Notes: generated by a model not told the origin, from the sequence alone. 56,688 bases of DNA from an uncultured Sulfurovum sp. (GCA_902727915.1 CACVAU010000001.1:1-56688), one strand, 5' to 3'; counted from the first letter of the stretch, positions 26,219-36,070 are shown. A program made the numbers and translations.

Positions 26219-27683
26219 AGAGGAACTCAATACCCAAAATGGTAATATCATCACTCTGTTCACAGCCATTTTTAAATATATTGACACTCTGACCAAGCAG
26301 TTCTTTTTGTGCTTGAAACGTTTTATCTCTATTTTTCAATAGCAGTTCCTGAAACCTCTGCTGACCAAAGCGTAAATTATCTTTACCTTCTTGATCAATA
26401 ACACCATCTGTTGTCAGATAGAGTTTTGTACCTTTTTTAATCTTTACATCATATTCAGAATAGACTTGATCCATCTTAGTTCTTACAAATCCAACACTTA
26501 CTCTGTCTCCTTTAATTACTTCTAAAATATCATCATTCAAAATATATAAAGGCGTTTTTGACCCTGCATACTTACAAATATTGGTTTTTTGATTATAATA
26601 CAAAATACCTCCATCAAATCCTGTATTAGACTTTGAACCTTTTTCTTGTTTTAAAATGCTCTTAATCGTTCGGTTAAAACGCTCTAAAACTTTTGCAGGA
26701 CTTGGTTCTAATCTACCTTTATTAATACTCGAAATAATTTGGGTTTCAATGGCTTTAACTAAAATAGTCAAGAATGCACCAGCAACACCATGCCCTACCC
26801 CATCTATCACCATTATTAAAATTTCATTTTCACTTTCAAGTTCAGTAACAAAATAAATATCACCACCCACAGAATCTTTTTGCTCCCAGCAAACAAAATT
26901 ATCTTTTGTATATGCATTCAATATTTTATCTGAAGGTAAAATGGCTTCTTGAATTAAAAAAGCACACTCTATGGATGCTTGAAGATTTTGATTTACCTTT
27001 GCCAATTCTTCTCTTTGTGCCTCAATAATATCGTAATCATTAAAATCTTTATAATTAATATAGGATGTAAAAAAAAGTATAACAGCAAAAAAAACTAAAA
27101 AAGTAATGGTAAAATAAATAACCTCTGAAGATAATCTATGATTTAAGGCCGTCTTCAATCCTATCTCAGCTTCTATTTGCGCTTTTAAATTTTTAAACTG
27201 ATTTTTTAACTTATTATGTTTTTCTATTAATGATTCTGCCACATTTTGATCTTGCTCACTTAATGAAGAACGCTCTATAATAACTAAAGCATAACTCTTA
27301 GCAACCTGAAAATAATCTTTAAAAGAAGTTAAATACAATTCTAAATTTTTTAAATTTAAAGCTTTATTATCCTTAATTGTTATTAGATTATTTTCAATTA
27401 TTTTATCATATCTAATTTCCAATACCATCTCTTCTTCTCCAGCCAAAGTGGCAAAAGTAAGGTTGTCAGAAATCTTTTTTAATAACGCTAAATTATTATT
27501 AGATTTTTCTAAAGTAGGAATTAATTGCTCTTTTAAAAAGACCGTATTATTATTAATAAGTTGTACCTGTTTAACAATCACTAAGGTTAAAATAAAACCA
27601 AATATTGATGCCAATATCAATGGAACAGAAAGTTTTTGAACCAAAGATAATTTACGATAATAAAATACTATTTTATCTTTCAT
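26217..27683 (-). CDS. siaA: SiaA-like membrane PP2C/SpoIIE phosphatase
   Basis: 488 residues from an ATG overlapping the previous stop (ATGA). Two helices (about 17-38 and 197-220) enclose a periplasmic helical domain. A short linker leads to the phosphatase domain (about 265-488), with the metal-binding motifs DSVGGDIYFV and MVIDGVGHGVAGAF, then GFDGGILYY, LYLTTDGVIDQEG and SDDITILGIEF. In Pseudomonas, SiaA dephosphorylates SiaC. SiaB- and SiaC-like proteins are encoded upstream in this same operon. Confidence 0.88.
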   Translation of the reverse strand: MKDKIVFYYRKLSLVQKLSVPLILASIFGFILTLVIVKQVQLINNNTVFLKEQLIPTLEKSNNNLALLKKISDNLTFATLAGEEEMVLEIRYDKIIENNLITIKDNKALNLKNLELYLTSFKDYFQVAKSYALVIIERSSLSEQDQNVAESLIEKHNKLKNQFKNLKAQIEAEIGLKTALNHRLSSEVIYFTITFLVFFAVILFFTSYINYKDFNDYDIIEAQREELAKVNQNLQASIECAFLIQEAILPSDKILNAYTKDNFVCWEQKDSVGGDIYFVTELESENEILIMVIDGVGHGVAGAFLTILVKAIETQIISSINKGRLEPSPAKVLERFNRTIKSILKQEKGSKSNTGFDGGILYYNQKTNICKYAGSKTPLYILNDDILEVIKGDRVSVGFVRTKMDQVYSEYDVKIKKGTKLYLTTDGVIDQEGKDNLRFGQQRFQELLLKNRDKTFQAQKELLGQSVNIFKNGCEQSDDITILGIEFL

Positions 27684-28081
27684 TGTAGTGTCAGTGTCTT
27701 CCAATCTTTAAACTTATTATCTTTTTTATTAACATAGGTTAAATGGCATACTCCATGATTAGCTAGAGATTTTAACTCATGTAATGAAAGTTTCTTAGGT
27801 GGAATTTTTTTACCTGTAAAGAGCATTCTCGTCCAATAAGTTTTTATTTTACGTACAGACTTATTCAAATATTCTTTAACAAATTGATTATAAAGTGCCT
27901 TGTTTGAAGCATCCACAACTCTTATCTTTTCTTTATTCAAAAACTTTTTTTTCAACAAAAAAAGTTTCTTCACCTCACTCTTTGATATTGATTTTAATTT
28001 ACACTCTTTTGAACTGATTAAGCTTATTTCAGCATTCAAAAAATTTAAACAGACAATGGCGATAAGGATTACAATTTTCAT
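27680..28081 (-). CDS. Small exported PstS-like substrate-binding protein
   Basis: 133 residues with a signal peptide ending near LNAEI (about 18). The pattern KSISKSEVKKLFLLKKK, VVDASNKALYNQF and YWTRMLFTGKKIPPKKL is that of small phosphate-binding-protein-like domains often encoded beside signalling proteins. Downstream ANHGVCHLTYV completes the half-lobe. There is no transporter membrane subunit, so a sensory role is more likely than uptake. It lies between a porin gene and the SiaA phosphatase gene, overlapping the latter. Confidence 0.78.
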   Translation of the reverse strand: MKIVILIAIVCLNFLNAEISLISSKECKLKSISKSEVKKLFLLKKKFLNKEKIRVVDASNKALYNQFVKEYLNKSVRKIKTYWTRMLFTGKKIPPKKLSLHELKSLANHGVCHLTYVNKKDNKFKDWKTLTLQ

Positions 28082-28090
28082 ACTTTCCCC

Positions 28091-29293
28091 CTAAAATACA
28101 AAATTTATGGCTGAACTAAACACATCCAACCTTGTATGGACTCTTTGCTGTTCATCATATTGAAACTTTAATACAGCATTATCACTTAAATCATACCGAA
28201 CACCAACAGATACTGTCTCTAAATTATTTTCTGAACCAGGTTTACCCATTTGTATAAATACTTGATTCGCAGCCATAATTGCATCTGAAACCTGTGTTGA
28301 CATACCAGCGATGGACATGTCTGAATAATTTGAAGTACTTTTTGTTTTAGCATAAGTAATATACGGTGTCCACGTATCAAAATTATATCCAGCACCCACA
28401 TACCAAGAACGTAAATCAATCATAAAGCTTTCTGCATTCGTATCAATATACTCCCCAATTACATAACTATTAAGAAAGTCATACTTAATACCAAGAGTTA
28501 AATATTCAACTTTTTGATTTTCAATTTTATACTTATCGATGGTATTTGAAATACGTGGAATATTTAAAGTGTTAAACTGATTTAATACTCCTTGCATTGT
28601 TGGATTATTAATGTCAATATTTGCTTTCATATAAGTAGCGTTAAGTAATAAATTATCATACATAAATTTCAAGGATATTCCCAACATACTTTCTGCATGA
28701 ATATTTGACTCTGAAATATTTCCATGCATATCAATGGCTTTGTATTCACTGTCTGTTTGTCCAGCTAACAATGTTGATAAAAATGAATACTCACCCATAT
28801 CAGCATGATAAGAAAATTGAAGACCTTGATGTTTATTAACCGAAATCAAGCTATACATATCTGGTAAACGAAGCATCTCATAAGAGTAAGCCACATTCAA
28901 GATATCAGAATAAATAAAAATAGGAATACGCATTATGCCCACCCTTATATCAAAAGCATCACTTATTTGATATTTAGCATTTGCCCACTCAACATCTAAC
29001 ATATTACCATTTGCATTATTTGCACTGACAACAGCTTGTAATGTAAAACTTAACTTATCGGTAGCTTCTGCATCCAACTGTAATCCCAAGACACTATAAT
29101 TATCAAAAGAAACATCCCCTTTGCTTCCCTTATCTGTAAAAAATGAATTTCTAAAGACAATATTCTCATTATCTTGATAAGCTACCCCCAATGTTCCATA
29201 ACCATTTACTGATAAAAACTCCCAATCCTCAGCGTATAATATGCTTTGAAAAAAACTTAGTACTAAAGCTATTTTTAAAACTTTTCTTGTCAA
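28091..29293 (-). CDS. Outer membrane porin-like beta-barrel protein
   Basis: 400 residues from a TTG start preceded by GGAGG. A signal peptide ends near ILYAED (about 22). Alternating amphipathic strands run throughout, such as LSFTLQAVVSANNANG, FDIRVGIMRIPIF and WYVGAGYNFDTWTPYITYAK, and the chain ends INFVF with a terminal Phe. It is probably a trimeric-porin relative. It lies between the SiaB kinase gene and the PstS-like gene, so channel and binding protein may feed a signal to the phosphatase's periplasmic domain. Confidence 0.82.
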   Translation of the reverse strand: MTRKVLKIALVLSFFQSILYAEDWEFLSVNGYGTLGVAYQDNENIVFRNSFFTDKGSKGDVSFDNYSVLGLQLDAEATDKLSFTLQAVVSANNANGNMLDVEWANAKYQISDAFDIRVGIMRIPIFIYSDILNVAYSYEMLRLPDMYSLISVNKHQGLQFSYHADMGEYSFLSTLLAGQTDSEYKAIDMHGNISESNIHAESMLGISLKFMYDNLLLNATYMKANIDINNPTMQGVLNQFNTLNIPRISNTIDKYKIENQKVEYLTLGIKYDFLNSYVIGEYIDTNAESFMIDLRSWYVGAGYNFDTWTPYITYAKTKSTSNYSDMSIAGMSTQVSDAIMAANQVFIQMGKPGSENNLETVSVGVRYDLSDNAVLKFQYDEQQRVHTRLDVFSSAINFVF

Positions 29294-29304
29294 TCTATCC
29301 TCCT

Positions 29305-29847
29305 TTATATAAATAGTTTTTGTTTATATATTAAAATTTCCTTTTGGTAATGCACAAATTTAACCTCTATAGGGGCACAACTTTTACGTGCCATCATGAT
29401 GTATCCTAATCCAGCTCCTCGTTCATGCTTATCCTCTGCTGATCTACTTTTTTGACGTACTAATTTTCTCAAAGCTTTTTGATCCAAATCTTTAATGGCT
29501 TCCAATTTAGATTCAATTATTTCACGTTCATCTTGATGTATAAGATTACAGCTTTCCAATACATAGGTATCATCAACTGTAAAATAATATAAAGAAAAAT
29601 TACAAAATGTTGTTTCAGACTTATCTTCTAAAAATTTATCTCGATAAGAATAATTCAAAATATTTTGTGCTGTCTCAATAAAAAGTTCAAATACATTCTT
29701 CACTTTATCTTTATTCAAACATTGTTCTAAAAGTAATTTTTCAATATTATTAGCATTATCAATCATTAAAAGCTTATTAATCTCTCCTGCAAACTCATAA
29801 ATAATACGATCATCAATCTTAATGCATATTTTTAAATTTTTATCCAT
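29305..29847 (-). CDS. siaB: SiaB-like protein kinase
   Basis: 180 residues. The N-terminal half is helical. The GHKL-type ATP site is indicated by FIETAQNILNYSYRD (N-box with Glu and Asn) and ERGAGLGYIMMARKSC (G-box), and the end folds as a short sheet (IEVKFVHYQKEILIYK). This matches the SiaB family, which phosphorylates SiaC on Ser or Thr in Pseudomonas. The gene starts 2 bp after the SiaC-like gene with a weak ribosome site, implying coupled translation. Confidence 0.85.
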   Translation of the reverse strand: MDKNLKICIKIDDRIIYEFAGEINKLLMIDNANNIEKLLLEQCLNKDKVKNVFELFIETAQNILNYSYRDKFLEDKSETTFCNFSLYYFTVDDTYVLESCNLIHQDEREIIESKLEAIKDLDQKALRKLVRQKSRSAEDKHERGAGLGYIMMARKSCAPIEVKFVHYQKEILIYKQKLFI

Positions 29848-29849
29848 AA

Positions 29850-30227
29850 CTAATAAGTAATGGCTTCTATGTTTAGATTGGGAAATTCTTCTGAATAATC
29901 CTCATAATCTTCATAACCATTTTGACTTTCTCTATCATAAAACCAGTTGACTTTAATATTATCAATCGCTGCATCATCCAAAATGTCAAGAATTTCAAAT
30001 ATAATTTGTGTGGTGGCTGAATTAAAATATAAAAACTTAAAATTAACAACCGTCTCTTTACTGTCCATAGGGACTTTAAAATACTCTTTCAACCACTCAG
30101 TAATGGGTCGATAAAAAGCGAAAGTATTTTCAGGATATGATTTACCTTCAAACTGAATCAAACCATCCTGTTTACTCATAATTACTTTTGGACTATTATC
30201 AGTCTCCTCCAATAAAATATTATCCAT
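29850..30227 (-). CDS. siaC: SiaC-like regulatory phosphoprotein (DUF1987)
   Basis: 125 residues from the second ATG (30227), chosen because AAGG lies 6 nt upstream; an ATG at 30233 is the alternative. YPENTFAFYRPITEWLKEYF and NFKFLYFNSATTQIIFEILD are the family signatures. The phospho-acceptor in Pseudomonas SiaC follows a YFN motif. Here the equivalent is Ser70, with Thr72 and Thr73 close by. The start lies within the end of the kinase gene. A partner diguanylate cyclase, SiaD in Pseudomonas, is absent from this window. Confidence 0.88.
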   Translation of the reverse strand: MDNILLEETDNSPKVIMSKQDGLIQFEGKSYPENTFAFYRPITEWLKEYFKVPMDSKETVVNFKFLYFNSATTQIIFEILDILDDAAIDNIKVNWFYDRESQNGYEDYEDYSEEFPNLNIEAITY

Positions 30228-31116
30228 GAACATCCTTTTCTAAATCTTTTGATACATCTTGTTGGGGGATTTTAATGGTAAACAATGCACCAGCTCCATA
30301 ATTTTCAACTTGAATAACACCTTTCATTTTTTCAATTATATTATAGGTTATACTTAAGCCAATCCCTGTACCTTTATCTTTAAACTTCGTCGTAAAGTAA
30401 GGCTCAAATACTTTATCAATGGCATAACTAGGTATACCACCAGCATTGTCTTGCACCCTCAGTATAAGTTCACCATTACTCACTTCACTTTTTATTTCAA
30501 TTACCCTATTATTTATATTTTGACTCAAAAAGGCATCTTTAGCATTAGAAAACAAAACCAATAAAGCTTGATTAAACTTTCCAATATCTCCTTGAATAAA
30601 AAGTTCTTTTTCTAATACTTTTTTAATTTTTATATTATTTACTTCTGCTTGAAAATTAAAAATATCTATTGTCTCTTCGATGGATTTATTCAGTTCAAAT
30701 GTTTTTTTTTCTTGTTCAGAATGTGATGAAAAATTTGTAAAATCAACAATGGTATTATTAAGATATAACGTTTGTTTCTCAATAATATCTAACTCTTTAT
30801 TCTCTTTTAAATCAAGTTTTAATAACGAAACAATATTCAAAATAATACTTAATGGTTGTTTCCATTGATGGGTAATGTTCTCCATCATTTCACCAATGGC
30901 TGCCAAACGTGACGAACTTAATAAATTTTTATATGCCTCTTCTATGGCCTTTTTATTCTCTTTAACTGTATGGTTTAAAAAAGCTTTTTCTTCATCAAAA
31001 TTTTGGTAAACCTCTGTGACATTAGCAATTAATAACAGTGTTTTTTCATCAAAACTATTTAGGTCAAAATCTTTTCCATAAACTTGTTTAATTTGTCGTT
31101 TTAATAAACGATGCAT
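30220..31116 (-). CDS. Soluble sensor histidine kinase
   Basis: 298 residues with no membrane segment. A helical N-terminus (about 1-65) precedes LAAIGEMMENITHQWKQPLS with phospho-acceptor His83, the HQWKQPL form common in Campylobacterota kinases. LLVLFSNAKDAFLSQ is the N-box, and VQDNAGGIP and DKGTGIGLSIT are the ATP-lid boxes. It lies 7 bp after a stand-alone receiver gene and overlaps siaC, so the pair forms the input side of this Sia-type operon. Confidence 0.9.
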   Translation of the reverse strand: MHRLLKRQIKQVYGKDFDLNSFDEKTLLLIANVTEVYQNFDEEKAFLNHTVKENKKAIEEAYKNLLSSSRLAAIGEMMENITHQWKQPLSIILNIVSLLKLDLKENKELDIIEKQTLYLNNTIVDFTNFSSHSEQEKKTFELNKSIEETIDIFNFQAEVNNIKIKKVLEKELFIQGDIGKFNQALLVLFSNAKDAFLSQNINNRVIEIKSEVSNGELILRVQDNAGGIPSYAIDKVFEPYFTTKFKDKGTGIGLSITYNIIEKMKGVIQVENYGAGALFTIKIPQQDVSKDLEKDVHG

Positions 31117-31123
31117 CCTAACC

Positions 31124-31528
31124 CTAGCCTCTCTCTTCTAAAATTTTATCCACCTTTCCAACCCATCCATCAGGAAAAGGTTTGGCTAAAATCAAATCAG
31201 GTCTTAATGCTTTCACTTCCTTACCAATTAACTCTTGTCCTTCGAGCACCGAAGTATCTAACCAAGCAGACATTACCACAATTTTAATATTGGGTTTCAT
31301 CTTACGTACCTCTTTAATAAGTTCATCACCTCGTAAATCTGGCATTTCATAATCCGTAATAATCATATCAATCTGCTCAAACTCTTTTTGAAAACGATTT
31401 AATAATAAAAGAGAACTCTCAAATTCAGAAACAATACAATTATTGATTGATAGTTTTTCAATTGTTTTTTTTGTAATTAATGCTGCAAGAGGATAGTCAT
31501 CAACAATATATATTCTTTTATCTGACAC
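31124..31528 (-). CDS. Stand-alone receiver-domain response regulator
   Basis: 134 residues with only a receiver domain. The acidic pocket is IYIVDDYP, the phospho-acceptor Asp is in DMIITDYEMPDLRGDE and the conserved Lys is in ILAKPFPDG. Without an output domain it must act by protein contact, as a phosphate relay or an allosteric partner of the downstream kinase or Sia proteins. It is the first gene of the seven-gene operon ending at 26217. Confidence 0.9.
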   Translation of the reverse strand: MSDKRIYIVDDYPLAALITKKTIEKLSINNCIVSEFESSLLLLNRFQKEFEQIDMIITDYEMPDLRGDELIKEVRKMKPNIKIVVMSAWLDTSVLEGQELIGKEVKALRPDLILAKPFPDGWVGKVDKILEERG

Positions 31529-31700
31529 AAATAACCTTCATAAATATATTCCACTTTAATAGATTATTTATTTTAATATTTAATTTAAAAAATAAAGTTT
31601 AATTTTAATTATATTTTAAAGAAAGCTTTAAAATATTTGCTAAGCGTAAGTGTTATTATTAGAAAAAATATGATTTTGAGTAAAAAGAATTAGAGAAGAA

Positions 31701-31740
31701 TAAAAAAAAATAAGCATAAACCTAAAGGCTTATGCTTATT
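31701..31740 (-). terminator. Rho-independent terminator of the molybdoenzyme operon
   Basis: AATAAGCATAA (31709-31719) and TTATGCTTATT (31730-31740) form an 11-bp perfect stem with a 10-nt loop. On the minus strand a run of T follows directly (complement of A-rich 31701-31708). It lies 9 bp beyond the stop of the catalytic subunit gene. Confidence 0.85.
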
Positions 31741-31748
31741 AAAAATAC

Positions 31749-34700
31749 TTACTTCTTTATTTTAACAGAGTAAGCTTTATGAGAAAGAGGCACAGCTGGT
31801 CTCTTAATATGTTTTGGTCGTCTAAGCGTGTCCGTCGAATCAAGTGGACGCGTTAACTTGTCTCTCCAAGCTTGATATACTTTCATGTTATTTTCATAAT
31901 TAACATAAATATCACCAATCTGATCATCTTTATCAGCAGCTTCAATAATGACTTTCTGGTGCCATGCATGGTTACCAGCAATTGGATCTGGATGTGACGG
32001 AGCAACAGCATTTTGCCATGACCCACTTAATCCATCCCACCAAATATTGTCAAGATCTTTATTATACTCTTTAAACTGCCAAGAGTCAGTACGTTCAAAC
32101 ATACCTTTATCTAAACCTTGTGTTGGTTTTAATGTACCAATTTTTCCATCCATCGTCAAATCATACAATGGTGCACCCACACCCATAACACCTAATGAAT
32201 GTTCAAATCCTGGGATTTCAACAGCATTTTTAAGCTTCCATCTACCAGCATGATGAGAGTTTGCTAATACCCCTGGCATCGTACCTTCAGTTGGCACAGC
32301 CATGGCAACAAAATAACCAGATTCAAGTCCTGATACCGTATCAACAATGGTCACCTTAATGGCATCACCTTGCTTAATATTCATTCGTTTTGCATCATCG
32401 GGGTTAATCCAAACTGGATTATGATTCTGAGAAATTTCCATCAAATGTTTTGAGTTAACAGAACGTGTATGAATGTTATAAGACAATCTAAATACCGTAT
32501 TTAAAGCAAATTCATTTTTCTTAATGTCCATATGATCATGATGAATATGACTAACAATATGCACCATTTTTTCTCTACCCTCTTTAGTTGTTGGGTAAAT
32601 AGGTATAGCATATTCAGGCCACTTCCACTCAGCAAACCATTCAGAGAAGAATTCTGCTTTTTTACTTAATGTATGGAAACCTTGCACCACTTCACCATCA
32701 ACTTCAAGACCAATCGCATGTTTCTCACCATGCCCTCCATCAACCATCAATGCACCATATTCATCTTTAGTGACTTCTTCAGCTTTATATTCATGCCCAT
32801 GTGCATGGTATACATCACCAACTTTTTTAACGGCTCTCTCTTGAGGTCTATAAATGTTGTCTTCTTCAAGCCATGTTCCCATGTCTCTCATCATTTCATA
32901 GTTAGGGTACTTAGCTTTAGGATAATGCTTTTTAGCAATAGATTTAAGATTTGGCAAGTTGTCAAATGCAGCTTGATACCACTCTGGAATTGTTACAGCT
33001 CTTGTTGGATCTTCTTTAGAAGCCCAATAGTCTCTAACACCCAATGAACCATCTGGATCTACATATTCAACCATAATATTTGCCCAAAACTCAACTTCTT
33101 CCCAAACTTCCCCAAGACCTGCAGCCATGTGTGCTTCAAGTGTTGCTCTTTCTGGACGTTTAGCTTTCCATGTACCAAGTTTCTCTAATGCTACCCTTAA
33201 TGCTGGTTGTCTAAATGATAACCATCTTTTTGGCTCAGTTGCTTCTGAATGTTGATCATGACGCTCACCAGCAAGACCTGTTGGTAAAATATAATCACAA
33301 TACCAGTTGGTCTCCGACCAAGTAGGTGAAAGGTTAATACTTAACTCAACTTTATCTTCACGCTTAAGTGCTTCAATCCATCTAAAACCATCAGGGTTAA
33401 TCCACACTGGGTTATACATTCTTGGAATATAAATACCAATTTTTTCAGGAACATTAAGCCCTTTAGCATTCCATTTATTTCTCCACTCATCATCCATGAG
33501 TAAATGAGGTAAAATATGACTCATTTCATATGAACTAAGAGGATACTCTGGTGGCCAAACAATCTCATTCCAAACATCAACTTTTTTAGGCTTCTCACCT
33601 GAAACAGTAGATTTATGTCCTTTACCATTAACTGAAATAACATGCCAGTGGTGCAGTCCCATTCCACCTTTATCTCCAGCAAATGCTCCACGTAATGCAA
33701 ATGGTAAGAATGCTGAACGTGCAACCATCCATCCACCACGGTTAGCAATCGCTCCTGCTCTCCAAATATAAGTTGCTACTTTCGTACCAGCATCAATAAA
33801 TAAATCAAATAGTTTCTCAACAATTCGAGCTTCTATTCTACACTCTTTAGTAACAAAGTCGATGGTATATTTAGAATACATTCCAGAAATCATCTCAATG
33901 AAATCTTCGTAAGTATCCCCTTTTGGTAAAGCATCAATGTAACCTTTTTCAAGCATAAGATTTAATTGCTTTGGATTAGCCATTAGTCTATCCCAGTTCA
34001 TCCAGTTTTTAACCCATGCATGATTCACAAGGTCTTTACCATTAATATCTGTCTCGTTTAAAATTCTATTGGCTAAATAAAGGTATAGCGCCGTCTCTGT
34101 TCCTGGCCAACATGGTACCCAAAGATCAGCCATACCAGCAGAGTTAGACATACGAGGATCCATAACAACAAGTTTAGCCCCTCTTTTTCTAGCTTCGGCA
34201 ATCCTACCAGCAGCTTGTTGAAAGTAGTGACCTGCATCAGCAGCATGAGATGACTGAAGAAAAATTAAATCAGCATTTGACCAATCTGGTGAATTTCTAT
34301 CATCATTAAACCACTGAATAGTTCCCTGTCTCGCACCTGCTGAACAAATGTTAGTATGAGAGTTATATCCATCAACACCCAATGAATGAGGTACACGGTG
34401 ACCAAATCCATTTTCATTTGGACGACCAACTTGATACATGAAAAGCTTTTTAGACATTTCATCACCCTTTTTAAGGGTTTCATTAATCTTCCCACCAATC
34501 TCTTTCATGGCATCATCCCATGAAGTTCTTATCCACTTACCTTCACCCCTTTTAGAACCTGGTGCTCTTTTTAATGGGAAAGGAATTCTATCTGGATCAT
34601 ACATTTGAGATTGAGTTCCATAACCCTTAGCACAGTTACGTCCACGTGAACCAGCATGTAAATCATTACCCATGTATTTAATAACACGTAAGTCTTTTGG

Positions 34701-35114
34701 ATCATTAGATTTTTTATAATCCCCAATATTTACCCAAGCCGTTAAACCACAAGAGGCTTCACAATTTGAACAAGATGTTGGAACCAACATATATTCAGTT
34801 GCTTTAATTCCCTCTGGATTTTCTTCAGATTTCACACCTTTTCTTTTAATACCACCACGTTTCCAATCATCTCCAGAAAGCTCTCTAAAAGAATCCCATT
34901 TTTCATGTGGAGGATAATGTTCTGGTGTACCATTAGACATTGGAACGACATCAAAACCTAACTCTTCAGTCGCAGCACCTTCACTTGAAGCCACAGCACT
35001 TGAAAAAACACCTTTAGTAACAACTGCACCAGCTATTACATAACTTGTTCCTTTAAGGAACGTACGTCTGCTCTCAAAGAAAGAAGATTCGTTATTATTC
35101 ATTTTCTTAACCAT
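31749..35114 (-). CDS. Molybdopterin oxidoreductase catalytic subunit, Psr/Phs/Soe type
   Basis: 1121 residues; AAGGAG lies 7 nt before the ATG. A Tat signal (SRRTFLKGTSYVIAG) exports it folded. The [4Fe-4S] motif is CSNCEASCGLTAWV with the fourth Cys in RGRNCAKGYG. The likely Mo ligand is the Cys in SHTNICSAGARQG, as in the polysulfide, thiosulfate, arsenate and sulfite enzyme group. Bis-MGD regions include VVMDPRMSNSAG and VWINPDDAKRM. The exact substrate cannot be read from sequence. The nearby sox operon makes sulfite, thiosulfate, polysulfide or tetrathionate the likely choices. Confidence 0.88.
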   Translation of the reverse strand: MVKKMNNNESSFFESRRTFLKGTSYVIAGAVVTKGVFSSAVASSEGAATEELGFDVVPMSNGTPEHYPPHEKWDSFRELSGDDWKRGGIKRKGVKSEENPEGIKATEYMLVPTSCSNCEASCGLTAWVNIGDYKKSNDPKDLRVIKYMGNDLHAGSRGRNCAKGYGTQSQMYDPDRIPFPLKRAPGSKRGEGKWIRTSWDDAMKEIGGKINETLKKGDEMSKKLFMYQVGRPNENGFGHRVPHSLGVDGYNSHTNICSAGARQGTIQWFNDDRNSPDWSNADLIFLQSSHAADAGHYFQQAAGRIAEARKRGAKLVVMDPRMSNSAGMADLWVPCWPGTETALYLYLANRILNETDINGKDLVNHAWVKNWMNWDRLMANPKQLNLMLEKGYIDALPKGDTYEDFIEMISGMYSKYTIDFVTKECRIEARIVEKLFDLFIDAGTKVATYIWRAGAIANRGGWMVARSAFLPFALRGAFAGDKGGMGLHHWHVISVNGKGHKSTVSGEKPKKVDVWNEIVWPPEYPLSSYEMSHILPHLLMDDEWRNKWNAKGLNVPEKIGIYIPRMYNPVWINPDGFRWIEALKREDKVELSINLSPTWSETNWYCDYILPTGLAGERHDQHSEATEPKRWLSFRQPALRVALEKLGTWKAKRPERATLEAHMAAGLGEVWEEVEFWANIMVEYVDPDGSLGVRDYWASKEDPTRAVTIPEWYQAAFDNLPNLKSIAKKHYPKAKYPNYEMMRDMGTWLEEDNIYRPQERAVKKVGDVYHAHGHEYKAEEVTKDEYGALMVDGGHGEKHAIGLEVDGEVVQGFHTLSKKAEFFSEWFAEWKWPEYAIPIYPTTKEGREKMVHIVSHIHHDHMDIKKNEFALNTVFRLSYNIHTRSVNSKHLMEISQNHNPVWINPDDAKRMNIKQGDAIKVTIVDTVSGLESGYFVAMAVPTEGTMPGVLANSHHAGRWKLKNAVEIPGFEHSLGVMGVGAPLYDLTMDGKIGTLKPTQGLDKGMFERTDSWQFKEYNKDLDNIWWDGLSGSWQNAVAPSHPDPIAGNHAWHQKVIIEAADKDDQIGDIYVNYENNMKVYQAWRDKLTRPLDSTDTLRRPKHIKRPAVPLSHKAYSVKIKK

Positions 35115-35125
35115 CTATATTCTCC

Positions 35126-36070
35126 TTAACTTAACGGTAACAACTGTGGTATTTCTAACCACGTACTTTTTGCAAAATAAAGACCTATAAATGTCGTTAC
35201 TGCTGCGAATTTCATCATTGTTCTATCATTACTCATTTTAATAGCAATAAAGAATGGAATAATATAACCTAAAATCATTCCTGCCCAGAATTGGGTAAAG
35301 TATTCACCACCAGAGTGTACAAATGCTAGTGTTGCTTCAACCTCTGCTGCTTTATACGAAAAGAAATATTCTCCCATATACATAATAAATGAAAATAAAA
35401 CTGAAAGTGCTAAAATCAATGCTAAATCTTTTTTAACAGCTTCTGCCCACTTTCCTCCAATCAAAATAAACGTTGCTGACCCAACCATAAAGGCTGCTAA
35501 TAACATTTGAATTAACTCAGCACCAGGAACCCAAAGTTCTCTTGCTGCTGATTGAGACATAATGATTGCTGTATACATTGTTACTGGAAATGCAAGAAAT
35601 ACTGTAAATGGAAAGATTTTTTCATAAAGTTCATTTTTGGCTCTTACAGCTTTTGCCACTGAACAATTTTTTCTAAATTCTGAAAAATGTGTAAAAATAG
35701 ACGTAAACATCAAAATTGATACAAGCACTAAGAAAATTGATGCCATCCATGCACCTACAGTAATAGACGAAGTCCAATGAGGATGAGTAAAGATATGAAT
35801 CATTCTCCATGGTTGATGTAAATCAATTAAGGTGAAAAATAAAAAAGCATTTAATGCGATAAATGAAATAAGAGGCATTAACCATCTTAAATTTGGCATA
35901 TCTTCATGCTTATGTCTATAAAGTAAAAATGCGCCTACAAGAATAACACCTGTACCAATACTTTTTGCCCACATATTTAAAGTAATCATCCAGCCCCAGA
36001 TAATTCCTGTATGTGCCACATCCATGGTTACAATGGCTTTTGTTGCTTCTATTGTACTAACAGCATCCAT
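35126..36070 (-). CDS. NrfD/PsrC-type quinone-interacting membrane subunit
   Basis: 314 residues with eight predicted helices. The first region, HTGIIWGWMITLNMWAKSIG, and the loop FTLIDLHQPWRMIHIFTHPH match the NrfD/PsrC family, which anchors the molybdoenzyme and exchanges electrons with membrane quinone. The start overlaps the FeS subunit's stop by one base. It lies 11 bp before the catalytic subunit gene, so the operon order is B-C-A. Confidence 0.93.
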   Translation of the reverse strand: MDAVSTIEATKAIVTMDVAHTGIIWGWMITLNMWAKSIGTGVILVGAFLLYRHKHEDMPNLRWLMPLISFIALNAFLFFTLIDLHQPWRMIHIFTHPHWTSSITVGAWMASIFLVLVSILMFTSIFTHFSEFRKNCSVAKAVRAKNELYEKIFPFTVFLAFPVTMYTAIIMSQSAARELWVPGAELIQMLLAAFMVGSATFILIGGKWAEAVKKDLALILALSVLFSFIMYMGEYFFSYKAAEVEATLAFVHSGGEYFTQFWAGMILGYIIPFFIAIKMSNDRTMMKFAAVTTFIGLYFAKSTWLEIPQLLPLS

